Part shown: piece after piece, positions 11,973-24,624 of the stretch
Layout: the number at the start of each line of letters is the position of its first letter
How positions within the stretch are numbered: the stretch's first letter is position 1
From: Castor canadensis
Taxonomy: Eukaryota; Chordata; Mammalia; Rodentia; Castoridae
Direction: 5' to 3'
Length of the DNA: 64,000 nucleotides
Assembly: GCF_047511655.1 (NCBI RefSeq)
Contig: NC_133389.1
Span: 147,214,473-147,278,472, forward strand
Program-made: the position numbers and the translations under genes
Notes under the pieces: model-generated
Seen by the model: the letters and a program-made list of their open reading frames with translations, nothing else
The model's database searches: none
Told to the model about the DNA's origin: nothing

Positions 11973-12389
11973 AGGCAATTATTTGCATTTGGTGTCTGCC
12001 AATCATGGGTGCTAAATGGTCACATACCATAAAGACCGCTTCCCCCAATTGCCAGTAGCACTACCGGTTTGAAACTTGAGTTAGTGTGAAGAACCAGCTG
12101 CCATAAACAGCTACCAGTTGTGTGCAGCTGAAGGATGCGTGCTCCTGTCCTGACACTCAGCAAGCTCATGGCTACAAGTCCTATGTGGATGCCTTTCCAT
12201 GTCCAAGGCCCCAAAGCTGAGAAGCATCCCTTTTGTGGAGGCCTTGACCCCAGAGAAAAAGGTGGTGCAAAGGGAAAAAAAACCAGACACTGGTACTTGA
12301 GTACAACTCCACAATGGTGAGACTCTGCCTACAACTCTGCCATTTCCTGGAGTAAGCCTTGTTTTTATAAGGAATAGTTCACCAATAAT
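11973..12389. other. Intergenic, unrecognised
   Basis: Slightly higher GC than its surroundings and several overlapping open frames, but no recognisable protein. An old processed pseudogene was considered and could not be supported. Confidence 0.3.
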
Positions 12390-12605
12390 TGCTCATATAT
12401 GTGGGATGGGGTTTGAACTCAGGACTCTGCACTTCAAAGCAGGCACTCTACCACTTGAGCCACACCTCCAGTCCATTTTCCTCTCACTATTTTGGAGATG
12501 GGTCTCATGAACTATTTGCACAGGCTATCCTGAACCTCGATCCTCCCAATCTTAGTCACCAAGTAGCTAGGATTACAGGGAATGAACCACTGGCACCCAG
12601 CTTAA
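12390..12605 (-). repeat. Composite SINE (ID plus B1-like, antisense)
   Basis: ID unit with GGGGTTTGAACTCAGGACTC and CTCTACCACTTGAGCCACAC, then an antisense B1-like unit with GATCCTCCCAATCTTAG and AGCTAGGATTACAG. Confidence 0.85.
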
Positions 12606-13339
12606 TTTATTGTAGTTTTAAATGGTTAAAAAAAAAGTCTTGTGTAAAAGCAACTTCTGTGATTGTGTGAAGAATGACAGAACAGCACACATTTACTTCA
12701 CTTTAACGTGTTTATTGAACACTTGGTCTGTGCTTACAAAGACCTCAGCACCTTCCTGGGGAAGCAGACACATATCTAACTAACTGCAATAGAGCATACT
12801 AAACCAGACACAATTTATTTTTGCACAAATATTTTATTCCTGATTATTAAATATCAATAGTCCAGCCAAAAGCCACAATAAGCAGTTTTGCAATTTAGCC
12901 ACTAATGAGATTAGGACACTCGTGTTTGCATTCTATCACAATGTTTCTTTTGCTTGATCATAGAATGATGTTAATATCCACAAACAGGAAAGTAGCCGTG
13001 TCAAATGAGAATATGGGGATCAGAATAATCCAACATGAGCTATGGCAAGAAGAGGAGACTGGCTGGAAGAGAAGGTAAGTTTTTCTTTTCATACTTCTAC
13101 GTTAATTGTGTTCAGAAGAGTGAGGACTGCGGTATAGATCTTCACAGCTCCTGTAATCCTGGGGGTGGGTGTTGCTTTCCATTTTAACTCCATTATAAGT
13201 ATTTATCAATCTCATTTGGTGTTAAATTAACACAGTGACGTCTTTCAATAGTGTGTGCTAAAAGTGGAATGCATATTCTTTTTAGGAAAGTAAAAACAAA
13301 TTTTAAACCCAAACTCCTATTACATGTAATGGACTGTAA

Positions 13340-13522
13340 TGTATGTATTTTGCCAGTACTGGGGATTAAACTCAGGGCCCCAAACTTGCTCTGCCACTTG
13401 AGCCATGTCCCCAGTCCTTTTGCTTTTAGTTTGTTTTTCAGATGGGATCTCTCCCTTTTGTCCAGACTGTACTTGAACCACAATCCTGGAATTATAGGCA
13501 TGCATCACCACATCTAGCCCAG
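13340..13522 (-). repeat. Composite SINE (ID plus B1-like, antisense)
   Basis: CCAGTACTGGGGATTAAACT and GCCACTTGAGCCATGTCC (ID unit), then GATGGGATCTCTCCCTTTTG and GAATTATAGGCATGCATCAC (B1-like unit). Confidence 0.8.
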
Positions 13523-15197
13523 AAGACAAGTTCAAAAGAAAATCTTAAAGGAAGATTACTGGAAGATTATTTTTCTCTGTCCCCTGTGGTGTTTTTGTAA
13601 CTCCTACAAATACATGCAGTGCTCTACATTGATATTTATGGTTATAGAAAGGAAACTACTCCAAAAATATGTACATAAGTCACCTGTGTCCCAAAGGATC
13701 ATCTATTTGTATGTAAATTTGGAAATGTAGAATAAAATAATTACAAATTAACAAATGTGGGGAAGAAAATGCACAAAAGATTAACCTTAACCATGATTGA
13801 ATTTTTCTACTAAGAAGCTTCTTCAGTAGTGTTAAAATGGACAGATACCTGAAAGAACAAGGAAATGTTATAGTGAAACAGAAAGTGAAGACTATATTAT
13901 CAACAAAAAGACCCCAAAATCAGAATGTCTCAATGAAAACTCGTTTTGTTTTTGTTTCTTAATCAGAGATGTCAGGGATGTAGAGCTTGTAATTATGACA
14001 CATACCCCAAATTAGAAGTCCTGCATCTTTTACAAAGTTGGATCCCTCCTATATTACAGCACTGAAAACCGGGTACTTTCTTGGTTTCCTGTCCTTATCC
14101 ATTTCCTCATCTGTGTCCACATAGAAGTATTTATTTGGTATTTTATGTGATGTTACCTATGAGGCAGACATTAGTAAGTGCAGGTTATAGAGGAAGAGAA
14201 TGAGGATTGCAAGTATCTTATGTGCCTCACACTAAAGTAGGAACTATGATATAAATAACTTCCCTACTTGAGAAGTTAAGTGTGAAAAATAGTCAGGGGA
14301 ACCTGTTACCATCATACTGTTTTATTCCATTTTATTTTCTCATTTTAAGACAGTATCCAGGTTTACCACTTGGTAAACTGCATCTTCTTTTTAGAACAGC
14401 AAGCATTATTTTTTAATCATAGTAGTTAGAAGAACTAATGATGAAAACCCATTCACAAACAGTAAAGTACAATGGCTTGCTTCCTTGAGATTTCATGCAT
14501 ATAGCTGTGGAAGAATAGGAAAAGATTTTAATTATGATTTCATTCCCTTTATTATTCAGTCAAGCAAAAAAGTTAATGCACTAGAATCATAATGTATTTG
14601 CTTGGAATGCTCATAGGTGCTTCTTTTTAAATAATATATATTTATTTGGCAAGGATGCTAAAGTAATAATTAAAAATTCAAACTTTATCTATAAATACAT
14701 TTTAAATTTTTTATATGTGCCTTGCTTCTCTCAAAGTGAGGAAGTTCATATGTAATTCTTTTTCTCTAAAAGAACTATTGTTTTCAACTTTTATTTCCCA
14801 TTTTATCCAACTGCTCAATTTGACCTATTTCTTTAGATATGATTTTCCACATCACTTAGTAATATAACCTGGTTTGAAAAAAGATATAGGTAAGAGTATG
14901 GGCTATTTCATTAATTTAATAGTCCTATTAAGAGTATCAATTCTGTTATTTTAGTATATTCCTCCCTAGAACATTGTACTTTAAAAATTGTACCATTTCT
15001 TTTTAAAAGTTAGGCTGTAAAATACCTGAATCAACTCCAAATATTTAACGGTGATGAGTAGAGTCAGAACTGAGACCTATTTCTATGAGAAAGTAAAATT
15101 ATTTTTCAAAGAAATACAAAATTTCTACTATTAGTTGTATGTTTGGGCAGATCCCTGGAATAAAGGGGTGACTTTTACCTGAACTCAGAAGAAACTT
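13523..15197. other. AT-rich sequence downstream of C2orf66; may include its 3' UTR
   Basis: No repeats or coding signal recognised. Several minus-strand AATAAA hexamers exist downstream of the C2orf66 stop (for example near 14787 and 14547), so the proximal part probably belongs to its 3' UTR, but the poly(A) site cannot be fixed. Confidence 0.35.
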
Positions 15198-16710
<1,513 letters not shown>

Positions 16711-17155
16711 TTACAACCATCTTTTTCCAGATTCACTAAAAATGAGGCTCTCCAAATCCAGGAGGTGAGCTTAAAGTCATTCTGGATGGTACGAAGATTA
16801 TAGTGATGAGTGAAGCAACTGTGAACATAACCTAGAAAGTCTAATATGTCTTTTTCATCTTTGAAAAATGCAAACTTTATTGTCTCCAAAGACAGTGTGT
16901 TTTAAAACAAAACCCAAAACTGAAACCTTAAATTACTTATGTCTTAAGGTGGCAGTCCAAAAAAAGGAAGAAAGAAAGAAAAGTAGAAAACAAACAATAA
17001 AAAAAAGAAACTACCTCAGATAACCTAAACTGGGAAATGCCCCGACACACACAATGGAGACAAACAGACACCCCCCACACAGGTGTGAGTAGTATTGTTT
17101 CCACCCCAAGGTGTGAACTGGAAGCTGGAACACAGATAAAGGGCAATAAGCTTAC

Positions 17156-17392
17156 CAGGAGTTCAGCTTTGGTTGGCTCTCGTAGGTCACACTGCCTATG
17201 ACCTGCAAGATGATCCATGGGTACTTATAACCAGTGTACTGGGTGCAGGTGGGAGTCACTGACGTGAGCAGAGGAAGTTCAAAAATAATGATTCCATTTC
17301 CATCCATGGCACAAAGCCCCTTAGGCAGATCTTCAAGCTTCTTCAGGGGTAACCTATTTATCTTAGAAATGCAGCAGTCTCTCCTTGAATCA
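17156..17392 (-). other. Candidate upstream exon of C2orf66 (possibly 5' UTR)
   Basis: The lower edge has a strong donor CTG|GTAAGC on the minus strand, and an exon must exist upstream of the acceptor at 16594, so this is the best candidate 5' exon. An AG at 17393-17394 could bound it above, but its pyrimidine tract is poor, so the exon may instead extend to a transcription start. The segment is open for 79 codons (contains DCCISKINRLPLKKLEDLPK), but that frame does not join the C2orf66 frame. Confidence 0.35.
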
Positions 17393-17982
17393 CTGGGCAT
17401 TTGGTGTGGATTTTAGAAAATACACAAGGCACTTCCACATAGCAAAGTGTCTTTCTCTTTTTAAATGTGTAAGAAAAGTTACATACACGGCAGCTGAAAA
17501 TATGACGATTATCCCACCTAATAGAATGTTCTTTTGGAGATAACAGTTTTCAAATTAACAGCATTTTTTGGACAGGAAATTCTATTGCAAGAGACCAAAT
17601 TGCTCCTTTTGAGTTATATGTTGTATTTCTTCTGAGACTCTCTGTAAGCTTTATAAGTTTGAAATAGTGACATGGTTTACCATAAAGCCCTATTCAAAAT
17701 GGAGCAATGTAATAGCATGTGCTTCATGGATGAAGGGAACATTACTATACCTAAGCAGACCCTCGCTAAGTAAATGCCATCTGCAGAAATGGTAGGGCTG
17801 AGAAATTGAACTCAATGAGCTTTAAAGTTACTTTGATTCCAGTGATTCAAAGAAAAATCAGGATGAGCTCTTTGTTGAGAAGGCTGTCATCTGGACTGGT
17901 TTCAGCCTTGCCATCTTGACCTTGGGCAACTAATTATGACCTTCATTTGTTCATTTCCTTTGGTCAGTCAACAAACTTTTTC
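17393..17982. other. Region upstream of C2orf66, unrecognised
   Basis: AT-rich, no repeat or coding signal recognised. It should contain or adjoin the C2orf66 promoter, but no core element can be assigned. Confidence 0.3.
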
Positions 17983-18128
17983 TTTTTCTTTTCTTCCTTT
18001 GCCCTCCTTCCTTCTTTCCTTCCTCCACCCTCCCTCCCTAATTCCCTCCCTTCTTCTTTCCTTCCTTCCTGTCTTCCTCCCTTCCTCCCTCCCTCCCTCC
18101 CTCCCTTCCTTCCTTCCTTGTCTTTTTT
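17983..18128. repeat. Pyrimidine microsatellite (CTTC/CCTT)n
   Basis: About 145 bases of almost pure C/T on the plus strand made of CTTC, CCTT and CCCT units. Open frames rich in Leu, Pro, Ser and Phe here come from this tract. Confidence 0.92.
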
Positions 18129-18129
18129 G

Positions 18130-18238
18130 TTCCCAACAGTCTCCTGTTATGTAACTCAGACTGGCCTGGCACTGGCAATCTACTGTCTGAGCCTCCCCTG
18201 GTCTGGGATTACAGGCACATACACCTCATCCAGCTCAG
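18130..18238 (-). repeat. B1-like SINE monomer (antisense)
   Basis: ATGTAACTCAGACTGGCCTG and GTCTGGGATTACAGGCACAT mark an antisense B1-like unit; the pyrimidine tract lies at its tail end on the opposite strand. Confidence 0.75.
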
Positions 18239-18239
18239 T

Positions 18240-18895
18240 CAGCAAACTTTTACTGAGTGCCCACTGTGTGCCAGGCATTACATTAGGCCTTGAGGATAAA
18301 ATGGTAAGAATGATAAATGAGTCCCTCCCCTCAATGGTCAAAAATTACTGGGCAAGCAAACATTAATTAAATAAACATACCCCTACAAGGTAGATAATTT
18401 CTATGAAGAGAAAGAGTAAAATGGGAGATGTGATTCATTCTCTTGGGTCAGGAATGGCTTCTGTGATGAAGTGACCTCATATCTGGTCAATCAATTAGGA
18501 GTTACCTAGCCACCTGGGGAAGACAAAGGAAGAAGAGTTTCAAACTAGCTTTGCAGCTGTGTGAAACCCTGTGGCTGGAAAGAAACATGGCACACTAAAG
18601 CAACTGAAAGTAAGTTCGTATGAGAGATGAAGGAGAAAAGTAGGAGTCTGATGAGAGATAGAACTGGAAAAGTAGTCAAATTATGATCTTCTGTTACAAG
18701 CAATGCTAAATAATTGAAGGATTTTAAGTATCCAGATGGGTTAATCAGGTTGGCACTTACAAAAGATTATTCTGGCTACAGCATATATGTGTACAGGAGG
18801 CGGAGTAAAAGAGCTATATAAAGGAAATATATGAAGCTGGATAGGTGGTTACTGTAATAGTCCAAGCAGAGAAAGACGGATTATGGCAGCAGAAG
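18240..18895 (+). mobile_element. Ancient mammal-wide LINE2-like relic
   Basis: CCACTGTGTGCCAGGCATTA, then a CCTCAATGG block, then AAAAGATTATTCTGGCTACA and AATAGTCCAAGCAGAGAAAG follow in order a mammal-wide consensus that I remember as LINE2-type. Heavily diverged. The family name is uncertain. Confidence 0.45.
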
Positions 18896-19442
18896 CTCAG
18901 ATGCAGAAATGAGGGTAGAGCTGAGAGATAGTTCTAAGGGACTGGTACATGTGGATGCTATGAGGGGCAGAGCTAAGGGGAAGGGACTTCATAGACCAGT
19001 CCTAGGTCTCTGCCTTATGCAGCTGAGTGGTTCCAGTGCCATTCCCTGGGGAAGAAATTGCCATTCATGGCATGTTGAGTTGAGATTTCCAAGTAGTGAT
19101 GAAGTGTGCAATTGGATCCACAGATCTGAAGCTTGGAGGAGAGGTTTGAGAAGGAAATGTAAATGGGAGTTGTTGATGAAGAAATGAATGAAATTGCCTC
19201 AGGAAGTTCAGAAAACTGGAAAAGTTGGTCCTAGGACTTGTGCTTTGAGAAAATTAACATGTAACACCCACATACAGGAGTCTAAAAAAGAGACCCTAGA
19301 AGTAGGGGACAACAAGGAGAAGGATGGAGGTACAAGACCATTCAAGAAGGGACAAATTGGATTAAAAAGAACTGAAAAGGGTCCATGGAGCATTAGAGCT
19401 ATACTGGAGGTGGGGTGAAAGTCAGGTTAGAAGGGAGTAGAG

Positions 19443-19898
19443 ATGATAAAAGCGAGAGCACACAAGGGAGGGGTGAGGATAGGTAAGACACCTAAAAAAC
19501 TAGCTAGCATTTGTTGCCCTTAACGCAGAGAAACTAAAGCAGATACCTTAAAAGCAACTGAGGCCAATAGGAGAAGGGGACCAGGAACTAGAGAAAAGGT
19601 TAGATCAAAAAGAATTAACCTAGAAGGTAACACCCACGCACAGGAAATCAATGTGAGTCAATGCCCTGTATAGCTATCCTTATCTCAACCAGCAAAAACC
19701 CTTGTTCCTTCCTATTGTAGCTTATACTCTCTCTTCAACAAAATTAGAGATAAGGGCAAAATAGTTTCTGCTGGGTATTGAGGGGGTGGGGGGGAGGGGA
19801 GGGGGTGCAGTGGGAGGTAAGGGAGGGGGTGGGAGCAGGGGGGAGAAATGACCCAAGCGTTGTATGCACATATGAATAATAAAACAATAAAAAACAAA
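19443..19898 (+). mobile_element. 5'-truncated young L1 (3' UTR)
   Basis: Same subfamily as 11438-11804 but starting further 5'. Contains CACACAAGGGAGGGGTGAGG, CTAGCTAGCATTTGTTGCCC, a G-rich tract at about 19780-19840 and the terminal TGTATGCACATATGAATAAT plus A-rich tail. Perfect 14-bp target duplication AGAAGGGAGTAGAG at 19429-19442 and 19899-19912. Confidence 0.92.
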
Positions 19899-20014
19899 AG
19901 AAGGGAGTAGAGGAAGAGGAAAGAGAGTGAGTACAAGTACTTGGGAAAGAGAAAAGGCAGTAACTGGCGGGGGGAGGGGGAGTGAAATCAAGGGAAGGTA
20001 TCATTTTGTTTTCA

Positions 20015-20100
20015 GGATTTTCTTTTTTTAATATAACCCAGGCTGGCCTTTAATTCACAATCTTCCTTCCTCAGTCTCCCAAGTACTGGGATTGTCATTA
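20015..20100 (-). repeat. B1-like SINE fragment (antisense)
   Basis: CCCAGGCTGGCCTTTAATTC and CCCAAGTACTGGGATTG identify a partial antisense B1-like unit. 20101-20640 contains nothing recognised. Confidence 0.7.
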
Positions 20101-20640
20101 TTGTTTTTAATGTGAGAGAACAGAGATTGTTTAAATATCAGTTTTCATTGAGTAAAAGAACACCCTGGAATTTTATTACATTTCTCCCCTAAACCCCCTA
20201 AAGCACCTAATAATACTGAAGTACTAAGTTGTGAGTGAGATTGTAGCAAAGCCACTGTGCTGGACTCTTCAGATGTGTTCACATCCCCAGCACCTGGAGC
20301 ACTGGGCACTTTTAAAGTAGAAAAGAGTGACAGCAAGTCAGACAGAATTCCACTGGTCTGTAAGTAACTTCTACCTTCAGCTCCATTGGGATGAAAACAC
20401 AGCTCTTCTGTTCTCCCTTTTCCCCAGCCTTATCTTTAAAAAATGCACGTCTCAGCTCATACTCAGCTGAAAGATTTGATTTCGTTCATCAAGCCAGACT
20501 CTCCCTGCTAAGAGTGCCCCCTTCAAGAAATTACTACCGTGTCTCATAGGAATAATGGACTAAAGGTGACACATTCATGTGAGTCTCACTCATTAACACT
20601 GGGCTCACCCTGACTGTTAAAAGAAATTATGTATTTAAAT

Positions 20641-20722
20641 TTTTTTTTTTTTCAGAGCTGGGCTCAAACCCATGGCCTTGTGTAAATGTCAGACCTTTGT
20701 TCTCCTCTGATGAACATCACCC
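20641..20722 (-). repeat. ID-like SINE (antisense, diverged)
   Basis: A poly(T) tract followed by CAGAGCTGGGCTCAAACCCA and, further on, ACCCTGGACCCC. Confidence 0.55.
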
Positions 20723-20794
20723 TGGACCCCTTATTTCTTCAACAAATAGTCACTTCGGCCACACTCTCAGCACTATCTGCCAAACATGCTTTTT

Positions 20795-21150
20795 CACTTT
20801 TGGGGGTCCTGAGCTTGCTCAGGGCCTGTTGCTCACTAGGCAGGTGCTCTACCATTAGAGATTTAAGCCATGCTACTGGACTCTTCTTTTTTTTCTGCTT
20901 TTTAGTTTGGGTTTTTTTGTTCTTTCGGGTAAGAGCTTGCATATTTTGCCCAGGCTGACCTTGTCCCACCATCTACCTACATATGGCCTCCTACATAGCT
21001 GGGATTACAAGTGTATGCCACCATAGCCAGTTTATTGGTTGAGATGAGGACTCACTAACTTTTGGCTCTTGAGGCCTCAAACTGTGATCCTCCTGATCTC
21101 TGCCTCCCAAGTAGCTGAGAATACAGGCTTGAGTCCACCATGCCTACCTT
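20795..21150 (-). repeat. Composite SINE (ID plus two B1-like units, antisense)
   Basis: ID-like unit (CTCACTAGGCAGGTGCTCTA), then a B1-like unit ending near TGGGATTACAAGTGTATGCC (21000), then a second B1-like unit with GTGATCCTCCTGATCTCTGC. Same order as 4960-5328. Confidence 0.8.
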
Positions 21151-21164
21151 CAAGTGTATTTCTT

Positions 21165-21368
21165 TTTTTTTTTTTTTGCAAACTGGGGTTTGAACTCAGG
21201 TCCTACACCTTGAGCCATTCCACCACCAGCCCTTTTGTGTGAAGAGTTTTTTCAAGGTAGGGTCTTGTGAACTATTTGCCCAGACTGGCTTCAAACTGTG
21301 ATCTTCCTGATCTCTGCCTCCTGAATAGCTAGAATTACAGGCAAGAGCCACTGGTGCCTGGCTCAAAC
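21165..21368 (-). repeat. Composite SINE (ID plus B1-like, antisense)
   Basis: Poly(T), AACTGGGGTTTGAACTCAGG, then a B1-like unit GTGATCTTCCTGATCTCTGC ending AATTACAGGCAAGAGCCACT. Placed directly next to the composite at 20795-21150. Confidence 0.85.
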
Positions 21369-21414
21369 ACCACTTAGCCTTACTGTGTTACTGCTCTTAC
21401 CATGTTGAATTAAT

Positions 21415-21780
21415 GTAATAAACTGAATATTTGTGCTCACTCTCCAAGTAATATGTTAAAAACTGACCTTCAACCTGGGGGCATTAAAAGGTGAGGCCTT
21501 TGGGGGGTGATTAGGTCATGTGGTAGAGCCCTGACGAATGAGTTTTGTGCCCTTGTAAAAGAGCCCCAGAGAACTCTTCTACTTTTCCATCAAGTAAGGA
21601 AACAATAAGAAAATAGCAAAGTGGAGCTCTGAGTTCAAATCCCAGTCCTACCTTAAAAAAAAAAAGAGCAGTCTGCATTTCAGAGAGGACCCTCACTAGA
21701 ACTCCAATATTAGACTTCCAGCCTCTGGAACGGCATCCCAAACCGATGACAACTAGATTACACGTGGCATTTACTCCCAC
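21415..21780 (+). mobile_element. MaLR/ERV-type LTR fossil fragment
   Basis: GGTGAGGCCTTTGGGGGGTG, GATTAGGTCATGTGG and AGAGCCCTGACGAATGAG are characteristic blocks of mammalian MaLR-like LTRs. Broken, solo, old. A short ID-like SINE tail (about 21620-21667) lies inside it. Exact family not assigned. Confidence 0.55.
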
Positions 21781-22167
21781 ATGTCTTAGGATTCACAAGG
21801 GGAGCTCCTCAAAGTAGGCGCTGTGTGTTTTCTTTCTATCATTGCTACTTCAGAGTCATGACATAATGCCTGGAGTAGAGTAGCTATCTCACAGATCTTA
21901 TGGAATTTATAACTTAAGTAACACTCAAGCTTATATTCTTATGTCCTTTGGAAAGTTGTGCCTTCTTATATTTCTATATTACGTATTTCACCTAGAGACT
22001 TACATGCCATATTTTAATTAAAAAAGATAATTTAATAAAAAAGAGATAATGACTTTAATAATCAATTGACCAGTAAAAGATAAATTAATATTTGGTCTAG
22101 CTCTTGCACACAAATTAGTGGGACTCTGACACTTGCATGAACTTATATGCATTTTTATTAAAATTGT

Positions 22168-22262
22168 TCTGGGACTAGAGTGGCTCAAGTAGTAGAGCAC
22201 CTGCCCAGCAAGGATGAAGCCCTGAGTTCAAACCCCAGCACCACCAAAAAAAAGAAAGAGAA
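22168..22262 (+). repeat. ID-like SINE
   Basis: GAGTGGCTCAAGTAGTAGAG to GAGTTCAAACCCCAGCACCA with an A-rich tail. The preceding AAAATTGTTCTGG recurs at 22265-22277, consistent with a target duplication. Confidence 0.85.
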
Positions 22263-22984
22263 AATAAAATTGTTCTGGATTTGAGGGTGTGGGACAGAGA
22301 TGCCTCGCTCAAGTGCTGAGGTAACATAGGCAGGGAAGCCTCATAATAAGGAATACCATATGTTCCATATGACAGTTTCCGATCACAACAGGGCCTGCCA
22401 CAAGTTAAAGGACATCAGCAGTGCCCAGAATAATCACTCTTGGTGCAGCTTACTCCCCTCCACTCAAGCAAAGCATCATATCAATATACATATAGGCCTC
22501 TTTTGTTTTCCTTTTCCAGACATATGGCAGCTGCGGCCCTACTTGGTGCAGCCCATCATGAGCACTCCAGGAGCCCAAAGGTGCTATGGGTCTCCCTGCT
22601 CATGTCCTCTGAGGAAGTGTCTTCTCCTTAGTCATCAGTGTGGCCTACTGTGCAAGTTCTCTCTTTTGTACCTTTTAAATAGCCACGTACATTTCTGGCT
22701 TATTACCAAACTAAGGATTGCTTGCCTTTCTGATGTAGCTAGCATGGGATTTATTGAACACACATCGTCATCATCCATCAGACCATCTGCATCATATCAA
22801 TATACATATAGGCTACATTCTTCTCACTTTATACCTGGGGTAGTGAGTGAAGGTTGCAAGAGAAGTTTTCAAGACTGATTTCCTAGCTTGGTACTCGGTG
22901 TTAATTTAAATATATTTCGGGAGTTTGGGTCTGAACTAGTGTGCACCTCAGATTAAAAAAGAGATAGGAAATATATGAAAAAGT
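22263..22984. other. Unrecognised segment containing a perfect 25-bp direct repeat
   Basis: No gene or repeat family recognised. Identical 25-bp copies lie at 22473-22497 and 22789-22813 (316 bp apart). A 172-codon open frame on the plus strand (22360-22878) shows no recognisable domain. Confidence 0.4.
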
Positions 22985-23100
22985 ATTCTAAGCTGGGCAC
23001 ACACCTGCAAACCCACCACCACTTGGGAAGCAGAGGCAGGAAGATTGCAGTTCAGTGCCAGCCCGGGCTACATAGAGAGACTGTGTCTGAAGAAAAGAAT
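22985..23100 (+). repeat. B1-like SINE monomer
   Basis: AAGCTGGGCACACACCTGCA, GGGAAGCAGAGGCAGGAAG and CAGCCCGGGCTACATAGAG are B1 blocks. Confidence 0.85.
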
Positions 23101-23235
23101 TCTCTGAAGGGTTCTGAGGTGGTCCAAGGTTTCAGTGAGCCTGGCAGTGCAGATAGTCTCTCTGAGACTTTGGGCCTCCTAGGATCTGACTTGCGCAAAG
23201 CATTCTGGTGCACGGGAGATACGATAGGCTGACTA

Positions 23236-23713
23236 ACCTTGCCAAAGACATCAAGTCCTAATATCGGTGGATGTTACTTTAAAGAAAAGGTCTTTGTAGA
23301 CAAAATCCAATTAAGGTTCTTGAGATGGGGAGATTATTCAGAATTGTCTCTGTGTGCCCTCAGTGCAATCAGCATAATCTTTTGTCTTTACAAGAGAGAG
23401 GCAAGGGGAGATTCACAGACACACCAAGGGAAAGGTGATTGAGCACAAAGTACAGCTAATCCGTGCTGACCTTGTGGACCAGAGGGATACAGCCATGTGC
23501 CAGGGAATGCTGGCCTCCAACAGATGTGGGAAGAGGAAAGGAACAAATTTTCCTCTAGAGTCTCCAAAGGGAACACAGCCCCGTGCATACCTTGGTTATG
23601 GTTCCATGGTACTAATTCCAGATTTCTGACCTCCAGATAATGGAAGGAATATATTTCTGTTGTTTGATAGTGATTGGTCTTTGGTAATTTATTTCAGCAG
23701 CCACAGGAAAAAA
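23236..23713 (+). mobile_element. MLT1-like (ERVL-MaLR) solo LTR fossil
   Basis: CTTGAGATGGGGAGATTATT, GATTCACAGACACAC, CCTCTAGAGTCTCCAAAGGG, TTTCTGACCTCCAG and the terminal AATTTATTTCAGCAGCCACA follow the order of MLT1-type LTRs. Broken, old, no internal region seen. Confidence 0.6.
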
Positions 23714-24624
23714 ATAGAGGGGATGCGGAGCTCTCAGGCCAGTCACGAAGGAGGAAGACACATGAGTCATCACTCATGCTTTATAACTTCTACTGAACAC
23801 ACTGCGCCACAGACAGAAACTGGATCCAAACTCTTCACTTCCTTTTAGAAAGGCTGAGCTTTTGTCATTCAGCTTACCTGAAAGTGGATTTGGGTAAAAA
23901 TGGCACTTAGGAACATGGGGTTTTACATGTGCAAGCCTGTAAGTTTTAATAGGTCTTTCTGATAGAAAAGAGTGAGAAAAGGTCATATGTCAGAATATTT
24001 GATAAGACCTTATTCAAGTGTCACATAATTTTGTAATGGACCACATATCTTAACCCATTAATAAAGTTATTTATGTATTTGGAAAAAATTCTTTAACGTA
24101 TAACCCTAAATTTCCAACATTTTGTATGATAAAGGGAGCAGTTTCAGAGAAGGGAAAAATGACATTTCACACCGGTATTTCTTTGGATATTTTGGGACAT
24201 AATTGGGCAAATGATTCATCAATTGTGAGCTCTGGAATAGAACCAGTGAGCTTTCATCCTAAGGAACAAAGAAATCAACAAAATATAAAGCCCAAAATTT
24301 CACACACACCCCTAGCAAAATGATGATTAATTTCTAGCATTCTGGGAGTGCTTTAGGTGCATAAAATTTTCTCTATTCATTTAAAACAAAATAGAATGAA
24401 TAGTAAACTTTCGTGCTGCCCTTCAGAAGCGTGGTCTGTAATTCCAGCTCTAGGAAAAGAAATCTCAGTCACAAAAATGAAGTCATCCTAATCTCCCAAC
24501 ATTCACGTATGTCCAAACATCATGGGGATTTCTGATAAAAATGTTAGCTGCTGAATTCTGCTTTGAAAAATTCCATATTTTTATTTAGAGAAAACTTTTG
24601 ATTTTTTAGATTTGAAAATATTTT
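23714..24624. other. Intergenic, unrecognised
   Basis: No repeat or coding signal recognised up to the start of the L1 block at 24625. Confidence 0.35.

Noticed and set aside
11973-12389. Possible processed pseudogene
   Set aside because: No protein family recognised in any frame and no poly(A) or target duplication found.
17152-17400. Possible CC chemokine because of the DCCIS motif
   Set aside because: Cysteine spacing after the second pair does not fit, exon structure differs from chemokines, and none is known at this locus.
17947-18366. 139-codon plus-strand open frame rich in Phe, Leu, Pro and Ser
   Set aside because: Translation of the pyrimidine microsatellite and an adjacent SINE.
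22168-22262. tRNA-like A and B boxes as a tRNA gene
   Set aside because: They belong to ID-type SINEs, which do not fold into a full tRNA cloverleaf and have A-rich tails; the same holds for all other copies.
22360-22878. 172-codon plus-strand open frame
   Set aside because: No domain or homology recognised, no splice or start evidence, and it runs across the unexplained direct repeat; not enough to call a gene.
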